A stretch of DNA of 64,000 bases from Macrococcoides animalis (GTDB lineage: Bacteria > Bacillota > Bacilli > Staphylococcales > Staphylococcaceae), in contig NZ_CP179727.1 in assembly GCF_047425875.1 (NCBI RefSeq), forward strand, positions 62,001 through 126,000. The letters run 5' to 3'. The notes under the pieces were generated by a model. It was not told where the DNA came from and did not search any database. It was given only the letters and a program-made list of their open reading frames with translations. Below, one piece after another: positions 1-8,712 of the stretch (position 1 is its first letter; every line of letters begins with the position of its first letter). The translations under genes were made by a program, and so were the position numbers.

Positions 1-15
1 ACTTGATAACTTCAT
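1..15 (-). CDS. glpD: Start of a gene, probably glpD (partial)
   Basis: An ATG at 15-13 reads M-K-L-S-S to the window edge and is preceded by a good SD (GGAGGAA, six bases upstream). It lies 62 bases after the glpK stop on the same strand. In staphylococci and bacilli the gene following glpFK is usually the aerobic glycerol-3-phosphate dehydrogenase GlpD, which oxidises the product of GlpK. Only five codons are visible, so the identity is inferred from position. No separate GlpP-type terminator is visible in the short gap, so it is probably read with glpFK. Confidence 0.5.
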
Positions 16-77
16 AATGATTCCTCCATCATTCTTAATATCTTTATATACCCTTTAATTCTCATATTAAAAGAATT

Positions 78-1580
78 TTACTTTTTATTTTTCTTAAACA
101 TTTGCGTCGCTTTCACTGCCGTTTGCCAACCTTCATAAAGCTCTTCACGCGTTGCATCATCCATCGTTGGATCAAATTGTTTATCGAGTTGGAATTTTTC
201 TTTAATTTCATCTTTTGATTGCCAGAAACCAACTGCAATACCTGCCAAATAAGCTGCACCTAAGGCTGTCGTTTCGTTATTTTCAGGACGCTCTACAGGG
301 ACATTTAAAATATCAGATTGGAATTGCATTAAGAAATCATTTTTAACAGCGCCGCCATCTACTCGTAATTTCTTTAATTCAATTCCTGAATCTATCTCCA
401 TCGCATCAATTACATCACGCGTTTGATACGCTAAACTTTCTAACGTTGCACGAATGAAATGTTCTTTTTCAGTACCACGAGTAATACCAAATACCGCTCC
501 ACGAGCCTCTGAATCCCAATACGGTGTGCCTAATCCTACAAATGCTGGAACGACATAAACACCATCTGTTGATTCAACGCGTTTAGCATAAGTTTCGGAT
601 AATGGCGCATCTTTTATCATACGCATACCATCGCGTAACCATTGAATCGCACTACCTGCTACAAATATAGAACCTTCCAATGCATAATTCACTTTACCAT
701 CGATACCATACGCTAAAGTTGTTAATAATCCACTTTCAGATTTAACCGCTTTTTCTCCAGTATTCATTAGCATAAAACAACCTGTACCATAAGTGTTTTT
801 AGCTTCACCTTCATAAAAACACGCCTGACCAAACAATGCTGCTTGTTGATCACCTGCAATACCAGCAATCGGGATATTTTCGCCAAAGAAATGAGGTGAA
901 TCTGTATGCGCATAAATTTCACTTGATGGTTTCACTTCAGGTAACATCGATTTTGGTATTGTTAAATAATCAAGTAACGTAACGTCCCACTTTAAATCGT
1001 AAATGTTATACATTAATGTGCGACTTGCATTTGAATAATCTGTTACATGGGCTTTTCCTCCTGAGAGCTTCCAGACAATCCAAGTATCAATCGTACCAAA
1101 TAGTAAATCGCCTTTTTCAGCTTTTTCTCGCGCACCATCTACATGATCTAAAATCCATTTCACTTTTGTACCAGAGAAATATGGATCAAGCAATAATCCC
1201 GTTTTTTCTCTAAAAGTTTGCTCTAAATCCTGTGCTTTTAATGCATCACAAATCGATTGTGTTTGACGCGATTGCCAAACGATAGCATGATATACAGGCT
1301 TCTCTGTTACCTTATCCCAAACAACAGCTGTTTCACGTTGATTTGTTATTCCGATACCAGCAATTTGTTCAGCTTTAACATCACTTTCTATCAGTACACT
1401 GGAAATACATGAAAGAACAGATGACCATATTTCATTCGCATCGTGCTCTACCCATCCAATTTGCGGAAAATGTTGTTTGAATTCACGTTGCGCAACACCT
1501 TTAATGTCGCCATCGTGATTCACTAACATCGCGCGTGTACTTGTCGTCCCTTGATCAATACTTAAAATATATTTTTCCAT
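78..1580 (-). CDS. glpK: Glycerol kinase
   Basis: This 500-residue FGGY-family kinase phosphorylates glycerol to sn-glycerol 3-phosphate in the cytoplasm with ATP, trapping glycerol that enters through GlpF. The N-terminal phosphate-binding loop DQGTTSTR is at about residues 9-16. The family signatures GIAGDQQAALFGQ (mid-protein) and DGGAVKND (C-terminal half) are present, and the length is normal for the family. The ATG at 1580 has the SD AAGGGGA. The gene is 66 bases downstream of glpF with no terminator between, so both are read from the leader near 2570 and share its catabolite and GlpP control. In Gram-positive bacteria GlpK is also activated by HPr-dependent phosphorylation of a histidine, which I did not map. 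Confidence 0.97.
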   Translation of the reverse strand: MEKYILSIDQGTTSTRAMLVNHDGDIKGVAQREFKQHFPQIGWVEHDANEIWSSVLSCISSVLIESDVKAEQIAGIGITNQRETAVVWDKVTEKPVYHAIVWQSRQTQSICDALKAQDLEQTFREKTGLLLDPYFSGTKVKWILDHVDGAREKAEKGDLLFGTIDTWIVWKLSGGKAHVTDYSNASRTLMYNIYDLKWDVTLLDYLTIPKSMLPEVKPSSEIYAHTDSPHFFGENIPIAGIAGDQQAALFGQACFYEGEAKNTYGTGCFMLMNTGEKAVKSESGLLTTLAYGIDGKVNYALEGSIFVAGSAIQWLRDGMRMIKDAPLSETYAKRVESTDGVYVVPAFVGLGTPYWDSEARGAVFGITRGTEKEHFIRATLESLAYQTRDVIDAMEIDSGIELKKLRVDGGAVKNDFLMQFQSDILNVPVERPENNETTALGAAYLAGIAVGFWQSKDEIKEKFQLDKQFDPTMDDATREELYEGWQTAVKATQMFKKNKK

Positions 1581-1646
1581 AGTGAAAATCCCCTTTATGC
1601 TTTGAATTATTTATTTTATTCGTCCAATATGTTATTGTTTATTATT

Positions 1647-2465
1647 TTATATGATTGGAGACGTTTTTTCTTTTAAAAACACTTTATTTAATACTATACC
1701 AATAATTAAGACAGTAATTAATACAGCAATTGAAACGATATCTATTCCGCCAAATTGACCTTTAAAAAGCAATCGGTAAAGTGTTGCACCAAACATTCCG
1801 CCTGCAATCGGTCCTAAAATCGGTACAATCGCATATGTAAAGTTAGAAGTACCCTTTCCTGGAATTGGCAAAATAAAATGGGCTAACCTCGGACCAAAGT
1901 CACGTGCTGGATTAATAGCGTAACCTGTTGCCCCACCTAAACTAATGCCGATAGCTATTATTAGAATACCAACAACTAGTGGATTTAAACCTTCAGCAAA
2001 TTTTGAACCACCTATAAACAATAATCCCATCATTAAGATGAGCGTTCCGATAATCTCTGAAATAAAGTTAGATAAAAAGTTGGGATAGGCTGGACCTGTA
2101 CTAAATACACCAAGCTTTGTCCCCGCATCTTCTTCAGCTTTAAAATGGGGCATAAAGTGTAACCAGACTAACGTAGCACCTATCATAGCACCTGCAATTT
2201 GTGCAATGCTGTACCCGAGTACTTTTGACCATGGAAAATCTCCATTAACTGCAAGTCCAATAGAAACCGCTGGATTTAAATGTGCACCGGAAAAAGCACC
2301 GACTGCATAAACACCCATCGTTACGGCTAAGCCCCAACCTATTGCTATTACGATCCAATCTGCACCACGTGCAAAACTCCCCTTTAAATTCACATTGGCA
2401 CAAACACCCGCACCAAACAAAATGAGAATGGCTGTTCCAACCAATTCTGCTAAATACTCATTCAT
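1647..2465 (-). CDS. glpF: Glycerol uptake facilitator (aquaglyceroporin)
   Basis: A 272-residue channel protein of the MIP family that lets glycerol diffuse through the cytoplasmic membrane. Two half-helix signatures are visible: HLNPAV in the first half and YAINPARDFGPR in the second. The Asp after the second NPAR is typical of glycerol-conducting GlpF rather than water-only aquaporins. About six hydrophobic segments are readable. I chose the ATG at 2465 (MNEYLAELVG), preceded by GAGGTGAAATT. The frame stays open to 2552, but that extension would translate through the leader terminator and lacks an SD. First gene of the glpFK transcript. Confidence 0.96.
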   Translation of the reverse strand: MNEYLAELVGTAILILFGAGVCANVNLKGSFARGADWIVIAIGWGLAVTMGVYAVGAFSGAHLNPAVSIGLAVNGDFPWSKVLGYSIAQIAGAMIGATLVWLHFMPHFKAEEDAGTKLGVFSTGPAYPNFLSNFISEIIGTLILMMGLLFIGGSKFAEGLNPLVVGILIIAIGISLGGATGYAINPARDFGPRLAHFILPIPGKGTSNFTYAIVPILGPIAGGMFGATLYRLLFKGQFGGIDIVSIAVLITVLIIGIVLNKVFLKEKTSPII

Positions 2466-2500
2466 AATTTCACCTCTTTTTAATATTAAGTTAAAGAAAG

Positions 2501-2536
2501 ACAAAAAGACCCCTTTATCACATGATAAAAAGGTCT
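2501..2536 (-). terminator. GlpP-responsive leader terminator of glpFK
   Basis: On the minus strand the arms at 2523-2536 and 2507-2520 form a 14-bp stem (two G-U pairs) with a two-base loop, followed by TTTTTGT. It lies between the mapped promoter and glpF. In B. subtilis GlpP bound to glycerol 3-phosphate prevents termination at such a leader hairpin, and glpP sits immediately upstream here. The hairpin is seen directly; its control by GlpP is inferred. Confidence 0.85.
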
Positions 2537-2570
2537 CTTTTACTCGTCCCAAATTATTAACTTAAAAATT

Positions 2571-2599
2571 ATATTAATATAGAATGTAACCGTTGTCAA
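2571..2599 (-). promoter_or_regulatory. glpFK promoter with overlapping cre site
   Basis: On the minus strand TTGACA (2599-2594), a 17-base spacer and TAATAT (2576-2571) form a good sigma-A promoter. The 14 bases 2585-2598 read TGACAACGGTTACA, matching every fixed position of the CcpA cre consensus TGWNANCGNTNWCA. Because the site overlaps the -35 box, CcpA binding should block initiation when preferred sugars are present. With the terminator downstream, glpFK would be under both catabolite repression and GlpP antitermination. Confidence 0.8.
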
Positions 2600-2600
2600 T

Positions 2601-3146
2601 TTATTTTTCAGGATTATAGTATTTCCATAAAACTTTATTACTTGTTGTCACATGTGTTGCACCATTATTAAATGCTTTCTCAGCTTCCTCAACAGTATCT
2701 ATTAAGCCTCCTGCAATAATTTTTCGTTGCGTATTATCACTTAATTCTTTTACCACTTTTGTTGCAATGCCTGGGAGTACCTCAACATAATCCGGTTCAC
2801 AAGCTTCAATAAAGCGGTAAGTTTTTAACAATGCGCATGAATCAATAATAAAAGTGCGTAATATCGTTTGAGCACCAAGCATTTTCGCTCTCTTTATGAG
2901 CTTTGGTCTTGTAGTTACGATACCGAATACTTTATATTTTTGAATCAAAAATTCAACCGCTGATTCATCGATTGCTAATCCTTTAATTAAATCGACATGA
3001 AAAAAGGCACGTTTGTCATACGCAATTAACATATCTAATATACTTTCAATTTGACTTATATGAAGATCTAAGATGACACAGTATTCATATTGTGTTTCGA
3101 GAAAAGTTTCTAAATCTTTCATTGTTCTAATTGCTGGTAGAATCAC
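2601..3146 (-). CDS. glpP: Glycerol uptake operon antiterminator GlpP
   Basis: A 181-residue member of the GlpP family, predicted TIM-barrel-like RNA-binding antiterminators that respond to glycerol 3-phosphate. Family-typical blocks are visible: FHVDLIKGL near residue 50, GIVTTRPKLIKRAK near 75, DYVEVLPGI near 118 and AGGLIDTVEEAE near 145. The start is a GTG at 3146 (M-I-L-P-A-I-R); an internal ATG eight codons in has weaker support. The gene lies three bases after the mutL stop, so it can be read from the mutSL transcript. It is directly upstream of the glpF leader it should control. Confidence 0.93.
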   Translation of the reverse strand: MILPAIRTMKDLETFLETQYEYCVILDLHISQIESILDMLIAYDKRAFFHVDLIKGLAIDESAVEFLIQKYKVFGIVTTRPKLIKRAKMLGAQTILRTFIIDSCALLKTYRFIEACEPDYVEVLPGIATKVVKELSDNTQRKIIAGGLIDTVEEAEKAFNNGATHVTTSNKVLWKYYNPEK

Positions 3147-3148
3147 AG

Positions 3149-5116
3149 TTACATCACTCTCTTAAATAGTTTTTCTAATTCATATGTAGTAAATTGAATG
3201 GTAATTGGTCTACCATGTGGACAAGTGTAAGGTTCATTTGTTTGGGCAAGTTCATTAATCAATCTCACCATATCATCATATTTTAAATAATGATTGGCTT
3301 TGATCGACTTCTTACAGCTCATCATAATTGCAGTTTCTTCTCTGAATTTGTTTAGATCAACATGTTGATGTTCAAACAAATATTCGATTAAATCCTGAAT
3401 CATTGTTTTTGCGTCTTCTGGAAACCAAACAGGTACTTCATTAACGACATAATCACGTCCACCAAAATGTTCTAATGTAACACCAATGTCAGAAAGTTTG
3501 TCTTGTAATACATTGAATTTCATTGCTTCATCTTGTGTAAGTTGTAAATTGATTGGAAATAATAATGATTGTAACTCATGACTCACTTCACCAATTTTAT
3601 TTTTATAAAATTCATATTTAATGCGTTCTTGTGCTGCATGCTGATCAATCATAAACATCCCCGTATCATTTTGACAGACGATATATGTGCCATGCACCTG
3701 GCCTACCACTTCTAAATAAGGTAACTTTCGTATATGCTCTAAGTTCTCATGTTTAGTCTCAGTTTGTTCTTTTACATTTGTGTCTTCCAGCTCTAAATCA
3801 CGATGTTGATTTATATGCGTGCCTTCACTATTGTCATCAACACGTGTATCCCACACAACTGAATTAGGATTTGGATGATTGAATATATTAATATCTTTCA
3901 TTTCATTGCTTTCTGATTCAGTCGATTTACGCGCAACAGAAAAATCATCTCGTTGAAATTGATCTGAAGATGGTTCTAGATCCAAATGTTCACGATTTTT
4001 CGGCTCAAAGGTAAAATCTAAATTTTGATTTTCTTTAACAACTTCATGTGCAATACGATGATCGTATTCAAATTTTTGTTGTTCAAACTGTTCAAGCACT
4101 TTTTTATTCGTATTTACTTTAGGTATTAAGGTTTGACCAAGTAGTTTATCTTTAATTAATTGTTCAATTAATTCCATCAATTGTGACTCTTTAGATAATC
4201 TAACTTCTTGTTTAGTAGGATGAACGTTCACATCCACTAGACTTGGATCCATTGTGATATGAATACTCACGATTGGATAACGTCCGATTGGCAACAAAGT
4301 ATGGTATCCATTAATAATCGCTTTTGCAATCATAAAGTTCTTAATATATCGACCATTAATGAATATAGACATATAATGACGGTTACTTCTCGTATGTTCT
4401 GGCTTAGCAATAAAACCACTGACCTTATAATCGCCTGTTTCTCCGTTGATTGCAATGATATCTTTAGCAATTTTCATACCATAAATGACAGCCATGGCTT
4501 CATTCAGCTTTCCATTACCTACAGATTGAATTAATGTTTTATCGTCACTTAGTAATGTGAATTGTATACTTGGAAAACTCATAATAAAACGGTTTATTAT
4601 ATCTGTTATTTTACCGAGTTCTGTTTGTAAACTTTTAACATATTTTAATCGTGCAGGCGTATTATAAAATAAATCTTCAACAATCATTTCAGTGCCAATT
4701 CGCGCAGCATGTAAATTACGACTAACAATTTTACTGTTTTCAACTTTGATTTGATGACCCACTTCTCCATCAAAACATGTATTGACCGTCACTCGGCTAA
4801 CAGATGCTATAGAAGCTAATGCTTCCCCCCTAAACCCAAGCGTACGAATATGAAATAAGTCATGATCTTCAGCTATCTTACTTGTTGCATGTCTTAAAAA
4901 CATTAATTCTAAATCTTCTTCATGTATACCAGAACCATTGTCTGTTATTTTTATTTTCTTTAAACCTGCTTCTTCAACTGCCACAGTAATCTTTGTTGCT
5001 CCAGCATCAATCGCGTTTTCAACAAGTTCTTTGACAACTGATTGTGGACGTTCAATCACTTCACCAGCAGCAATTTTATTGCTAAGTGTAGCATCAAGCG
5101 TTTTTATGATTCCCAT
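3149..5116 (-). CDS. mutL: DNA mismatch repair protein MutL
   Basis: This 655-residue protein couples MutS mismatch recognition to strand incision. The N-terminal GHKL ATPase shows ELVENAIDAGA (about 31-41), DNGSGI and GFRGEALASI (about 94-103). A long acidic linker covers roughly 350-450. The C-terminal dimerisation/endonuclease domain has DQHAAQERIKYE, matching the DQHA(X)2E(X)4E metal motif, plus CPHGRP near the end. These mark the nicking-competent MutL used by bacteria without MutH. The ATG at 5116 has AGGTGA upstream. It starts eight bases after mutS and is expressed with it. Confidence 0.97.
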   Translation of the reverse strand: MGIIKTLDATLSNKIAAGEVIERPQSVVKELVENAIDAGATKITVAVEEAGLKKIKITDNGSGIHEEDLELMFLRHATSKIAEDHDLFHIRTLGFRGEALASIASVSRVTVNTCFDGEVGHQIKVENSKIVSRNLHAARIGTEMIVEDLFYNTPARLKYVKSLQTELGKITDIINRFIMSFPSIQFTLLSDDKTLIQSVGNGKLNEAMAVIYGMKIAKDIIAINGETGDYKVSGFIAKPEHTRSNRHYMSIFINGRYIKNFMIAKAIINGYHTLLPIGRYPIVSIHITMDPSLVDVNVHPTKQEVRLSKESQLMELIEQLIKDKLLGQTLIPKVNTNKKVLEQFEQQKFEYDHRIAHEVVKENQNLDFTFEPKNREHLDLEPSSDQFQRDDFSVARKSTESESNEMKDINIFNHPNPNSVVWDTRVDDNSEGTHINQHRDLELEDTNVKEQTETKHENLEHIRKLPYLEVVGQVHGTYIVCQNDTGMFMIDQHAAQERIKYEFYKNKIGEVSHELQSLLFPINLQLTQDEAMKFNVLQDKLSDIGVTLEHFGGRDYVVNEVPVWFPEDAKTMIQDLIEYLFEHQHVDLNKFREETAIMMSCKKSIKANHYLKYDDMVRLINELAQTNEPYTCPHGRPITIQFTTYELEKLFKRVM

Positions 5117-5124
5117 TTATTCAC

Positions 5125-7731
5125 CTACTTTAATTGAGACTTTAATTGTTGTAATTTTAATAATGCTTCAATTGGTGTCATTGATTCTATTGTTAAATTT
5201 TTAAGTTCTGTAATGATTTCATTGTTTTCTGATTCACAAAACAAATCAAATGCGGGTTGCATGATAGCTTGATTGCCTTGTGTCATCCTAACATCGCTGT
5301 TTAATCCTTGATTATGTTTACTTTCATCTACAATTTTTGGTGTGCCCGTTTCATTTCTACCAACAAAGTTCAAATCTTTAATGCTGTAGTTTTCAAATGA
5401 TTCAAGTAAATGACCAGCACGACTAATAATTTCATCCGGTAAATCTGCAAGTTTTGCGACATGTATCCCATAACTATTCTCAACAGCACCTGGCATAATT
5501 TTGTGTAAGAATATTAATTCACCATTATATTCTTTTGCAGCTACATGTATATTATTTAAACCATCTAAAGATTGATCTAAACCAACGAGTTCATGGTAAT
5601 GCGTTGAGAATAATGTTTTCGCACCAATATGGTTATGCACATATTCAATCATTGATTGAGCAAGGGATAAACCATCATAAGTTGAAGTTCCTCTACCTAT
5701 CTCATCAAATATAATCAAGCTGTTTTCAGTGGCATTGACTAATGCATTGCGTGCTTCAAGCATTTCAACCATAAATGTACTTTGACCGCTCACCAAATCA
5801 TCTGCAGCACCGATTCTCGTAAAGATTTGGTCGAAAATCGGTAGTTCAGCATAACTTGCTGGAACAAATGAACCCATTTGGGCCATTATGCTGATTAATG
5901 CAACTTGACGCATATACGTCGACTTACCACTCATATTAGGTCCAGTTATTAAATATATAAAACCATTATCATCTAATGCACAATCGTTTGGCACATATTG
6001 ATCACGCTCCATCACTTGTTCTACGACAGGATGACGAGCGTCTTTTATTTCTAATACTCTACGATTTGAAATGATTGGCGCTGTGTAATCATTATTCGTC
6101 GCAACTTCACTAAAGTTTTGTAAACAATCCAATTCAGCAATACGTTTCGCTTGGCGCTTTAAATTCGGGATATAAGACTTTACTTGTTCGCGTAGTTGAA
6201 TAAAGGCATCATACTCTAAGTCAATTGCCTTTTCTTCTGCACCTAAAATTAATGCTTCTTTTTCTTTAAGTTCCTCCGTAATGAATCGTTCTGCATTGCT
6301 TAATGTTTGTTTACGGTCATAACCGTACTCTGCAATATCAATATTGACTAAATTCGTTTTTGAAATTTCAATATAATAACCAAATACTTTATTGAAGCTG
6401 ATTTTTAATGATTTAACACCAGTACGTTCTCTTTCTTTCGCCTGTAATTCTGATAACCACGCTTTACCATTTTTCTGAGCATCACGGTATTCATCAAGCA
6501 TAGCGTTGAATCCATCTTTAAAGATACCACCTTCTTTAATTGTAGTCGGTGGTTCATCCATAATACTCTCTTCAAGCATTTGATAGAGCGGTGCTAAGCT
6601 TTGAATACCTTCTAAACCTTTTACAACATTATTAAAAGGATTTAATAATTCATTGATACGAGGTAATTGCTCTAATGAATACTTTAATTGAATTAAATCT
6701 TTTGCATTGACGTTGCCAAATTGAACACGACCCGCTAAACGCTCAATATCATAAACATGTGTTAAAGCTTCACGTAAATTATGTCTTAATATAAATTCAT
6801 CATTGAATAATTTTACGATGTTTAAACGTTCTTCAATTTGTTCTTTATGAACGAGTGGTCGTTCAATCCAATCTTTTAAACGACGATTCCCCATTGGTGT
6901 TTTACATTGATTAAAAATTGAAAGTAACGTGCCTTTTTTCGTTTTTAAACGTATACTTTCTGTCAGTTCTAAATTACGTTTCGCATACATATCTAAACGC
7001 ATATGTCCAAGTGCAGCATATTCAATCGGTTGATCGATATGATCTAATGCGCGCATTTGCGTTTCACTAATATAACTCAACAATAAATTGACAGCCGGCT
7101 GTAATGTTTCTTTTAGACCATCAACAATTTCAAAAGAAGCATCTGATTCATAAATCGTCACAACATTGGTCATTAAACGCATGTGTTGATCAATGTTTGA
7201 TGGCAATGCTTGATTTGCAATAATTTCTTTCGGACTGATGCTACTCATTTCGTTTAACATCGTTGTCTCATCACATTGTGTCACTTTAAGCTCGCCAGTA
7301 GAGACATCACTATATGCAATCGTATATTCTTCACCGCTTAAATGTAGGCATGCTAAATAATTGCTTTCATTCTCACTAATCATATCATCCATAACAGTAC
7401 CAGGCGTGATGATTTGAACAACTTCTCGCTTCACCATTCCTTTTGTCTGTTTAGGATCCTCCATTTGTTCAGCAATTGCAACTTTATAACCTTTTTCAAT
7501 AAGACGTTCAATATAACCTTTGGCTGAATGATGAGGTACTCCACACATCGGTATCGCATTCTTTTTATCTCGACGCGTTAGAGTAATTTCAAGTTCTTTC
7601 GCTGCAAGAATTGCATCATCATAGAACATTTCATAGAAATCACCTAAACGAAAGAATAATATTGAATCTTTATACTGCTCTTTCATTTGTAAATATTGCG
7701 TCATCATGGGTGTTGGTTTAGACATTGTCAT
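5125..7731 (-). CDS. mutS: DNA mismatch repair protein MutS
   Basis: An 868-residue mismatch-recognition ATPase. The N-terminal mismatch-binding motif is FFRLGDFYEMF (about 22-32), where the Phe-x-Glu contact residues would be FYE. The ATPase domain carries GPNMSGKSTYMRQ (Walker A, about 606), IIFDEIGRGTSTYDG (Walker B/signature) and FSTHYHEL. Length is normal. The ATG at 7731 overlaps the thiW stop as ATGA, which favours coupled initiation there; a second ATG two codons later (7725) is also possible. Transcribed from the miaB promoter through ricA and thiW, unless an unseen internal promoter exists. Confidence 0.97.
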   Translation of the reverse strand: MTMSKPTPMMTQYLQMKEQYKDSILFFRLGDFYEMFYDDAILAAKELEITLTRRDKKNAIPMCGVPHHSAKGYIERLIEKGYKVAIAEQMEDPKQTKGMVKREVVQIITPGTVMDDMISENESNYLACLHLSGEEYTIAYSDVSTGELKVTQCDETTMLNEMSSISPKEIIANQALPSNIDQHMRLMTNVVTIYESDASFEIVDGLKETLQPAVNLLLSYISETQMRALDHIDQPIEYAALGHMRLDMYAKRNLELTESIRLKTKKGTLLSIFNQCKTPMGNRRLKDWIERPLVHKEQIEERLNIVKLFNDEFILRHNLREALTHVYDIERLAGRVQFGNVNAKDLIQLKYSLEQLPRINELLNPFNNVVKGLEGIQSLAPLYQMLEESIMDEPPTTIKEGGIFKDGFNAMLDEYRDAQKNGKAWLSELQAKERERTGVKSLKISFNKVFGYYIEISKTNLVNIDIAEYGYDRKQTLSNAERFITEELKEKEALILGAEEKAIDLEYDAFIQLREQVKSYIPNLKRQAKRIAELDCLQNFSEVATNNDYTAPIISNRRVLEIKDARHPVVEQVMERDQYVPNDCALDDNGFIYLITGPNMSGKSTYMRQVALISIMAQMGSFVPASYAELPIFDQIFTRIGAADDLVSGQSTFMVEMLEARNALVNATENSLIIFDEIGRGTSTYDGLSLAQSMIEYVHNHIGAKTLFSTHYHELVGLDQSLDGLNNIHVAAKEYNGELIFLHKIMPGAVENSYGIHVAKLADLPDEIISRAGHLLESFENYSIKDLNFVGRNETGTPKIVDESKHNQGLNSDVRMTQGNQAIMQPAFDLFCESENNEIITELKNLTIESMTPIEALLKLQQLKSQLK

Positions 7732-8225
7732 CCATTCCTTTTGTTTAATAAATTTCTTTTATTTAATAATCTTAATAGGATATAGGCAATAATACTACCG
7801 AATAAACTACTGACTATGAATGCATAAAATATTGGTAAAAAGCCTTTCATCCCAATATCCATTAAATATAGTAATGGTATCGTACATAAACTACCAATTA
7901 ATCCAGTGCCTATCCATTCCCCTAAACTTGCAAATCCTATTTTTTTAAATCTTTGATAGAGGATTGCTGCAAATAATACACCAATCATACTGCCTGGAAA
8001 TGCAAAAAATGATCCAGTTCCAAAAATATTTCTAAACACAGAACTGATTAATGCTTGTGCTAAACCATACCGAGGTCCAACAAATACTGCACACAGTACA
8101 TTAATAAAATGTTGCATCGGAAATGCTTTTATCGGACCCACTGGTATATAAATAAGATTACTTAATACGACATTCATCGCGATCAAAATACTTGTCAGCG
8201 TTAATTTTCTCGTATCAATTTTCAT
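7728..8225 (-). CDS. thiW: ThiW-like ECF transporter S component
   Basis: A 165-residue integral membrane protein with about five or six hydrophobic segments. KAFPMQHFINVL near residue 37 and FGTGSFFAFPGSMIG near 75 resemble the ThiW family, substrate-capture subunits of energy-coupling-factor importers proposed to take up a thiamine precursor (hydroxyethylthiazole). The T-ATPase module is not in the window. The ATG at 8225 follows TAGGAGGC; the open frame extends to a TTG at 8240 that would overlap the SD. No TPP riboswitch precedes it, unlike the operon at 19664-20686. It overlaps mutS by four bases. Family assignment is from motif memory; substrate is inferred. Confidence 0.75.
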   Translation of the reverse strand: MKIDTRKLTLTSILIAMNVVLSNLIYIPVGPIKAFPMQHFINVLCAVFVGPRYGLAQALISSVFRNIFGTGSFFAFPGSMIGVLFAAILYQRFKKIGFASLGEWIGTGLIGSLCTIPLLYLMDIGMKGFLPIFYAFIVSSLFGSIIAYILLRLLNKRNLLNKRNG

Positions 8226-8240
8226 AGTGCCTCCTAACAA

Positions 8241-8272
8241 AATAATGCCGATTCAAATGAACCGACATTATT
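8241..8272 (-). terminator. Hairpin between ricA and thiW
   Basis: Arms 8241-8255 and 8258-8272 form a 15-bp stem with a two-base loop. On the minus strand it is followed by TTGTTAGG, a poor U-tract running straight into the thiW SD. It is probably a partial terminator or mRNA stabiliser that lowers expression of thiW-mutSL relative to miaB-ricA. Confidence 0.55.
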
Positions 8273-8286
8273 TGTGTTGTATATAA

Positions 8287-8712
8287 TTAATTACAATTAC
8301 CAGGCGTACTGTTGGCTACTGCAGCACCTGTTTCACCAGATAACTGGTCGCCACCTGTTGATGCAATAATTTCATCTGTTACGGTTTGACTAATCGCATG
8401 TGACACAATTTGAAGTAACGTATTAACCTCTCCTTGTGCTTCTTTAAATTGATCTACAATCGGCATTTCATCTAATTCCGCTTCAACATTTGCAATTTTC
8501 TCTTCTACCATCCCTAAAGCTTTTTCTTTACCATAATTTTGGAAGTTCACAGCTTGTTTTTGAAGAGATTTTAAAGAAGCCATTTTTTCTCTTACATTCT
8601 GATTTTCATGAATTTGTGCTTCTGCACGCTTGAAGAATTCAACCGCTTCAGTTTCCGACATCATTTTACCTAGTTCTTTAGCTTTTGCAATAATTTCATC
8701 GTTTGTATACAT
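8287..8712 (-). CDS. ricA: RicA/YmcA family protein
   Basis: A 141-residue cytoplasmic protein of the YlbF/YmcA family. In B. subtilis RicA (YmcA), RicF (YlbF) and RicT (YaaT) form an iron-sulfur complex that promotes RNase Y-dependent mRNA maturation, biofilm formation and competence. The helical core with VREKMASLKSLQKQAVNFQNYG (split here around residue 50) is typical. A C-terminal tail after residue 115 ends in P-G-N-C-N, so a Cys sits next to the terminus, where the Bacillus protein also has a cluster cysteine. Its ATG overlaps the miaB stop (TAATG). RNase Y itself is encoded at 26051-27610. Confidence 0.88.
   Translation of the reverse strand: MYTNDEIIAKAKELGKMMSETEAVEFFKRAEAQIHENQNVREKMASLKSLQKQAVNFQNYGKEKALGMVEEKIANVEAELDEMPIVDQFKEAQGEVNTLLQIVSHAISQTVTDEIIASTGGDQLSGETGAAVANSTPGNCN

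Noticed and set aside
2466..2552. N-terminal extension of GlpF
   Set aside because: It would be encoded by the leader terminator hairpin; the internal ATG has a good SD and family-like start.
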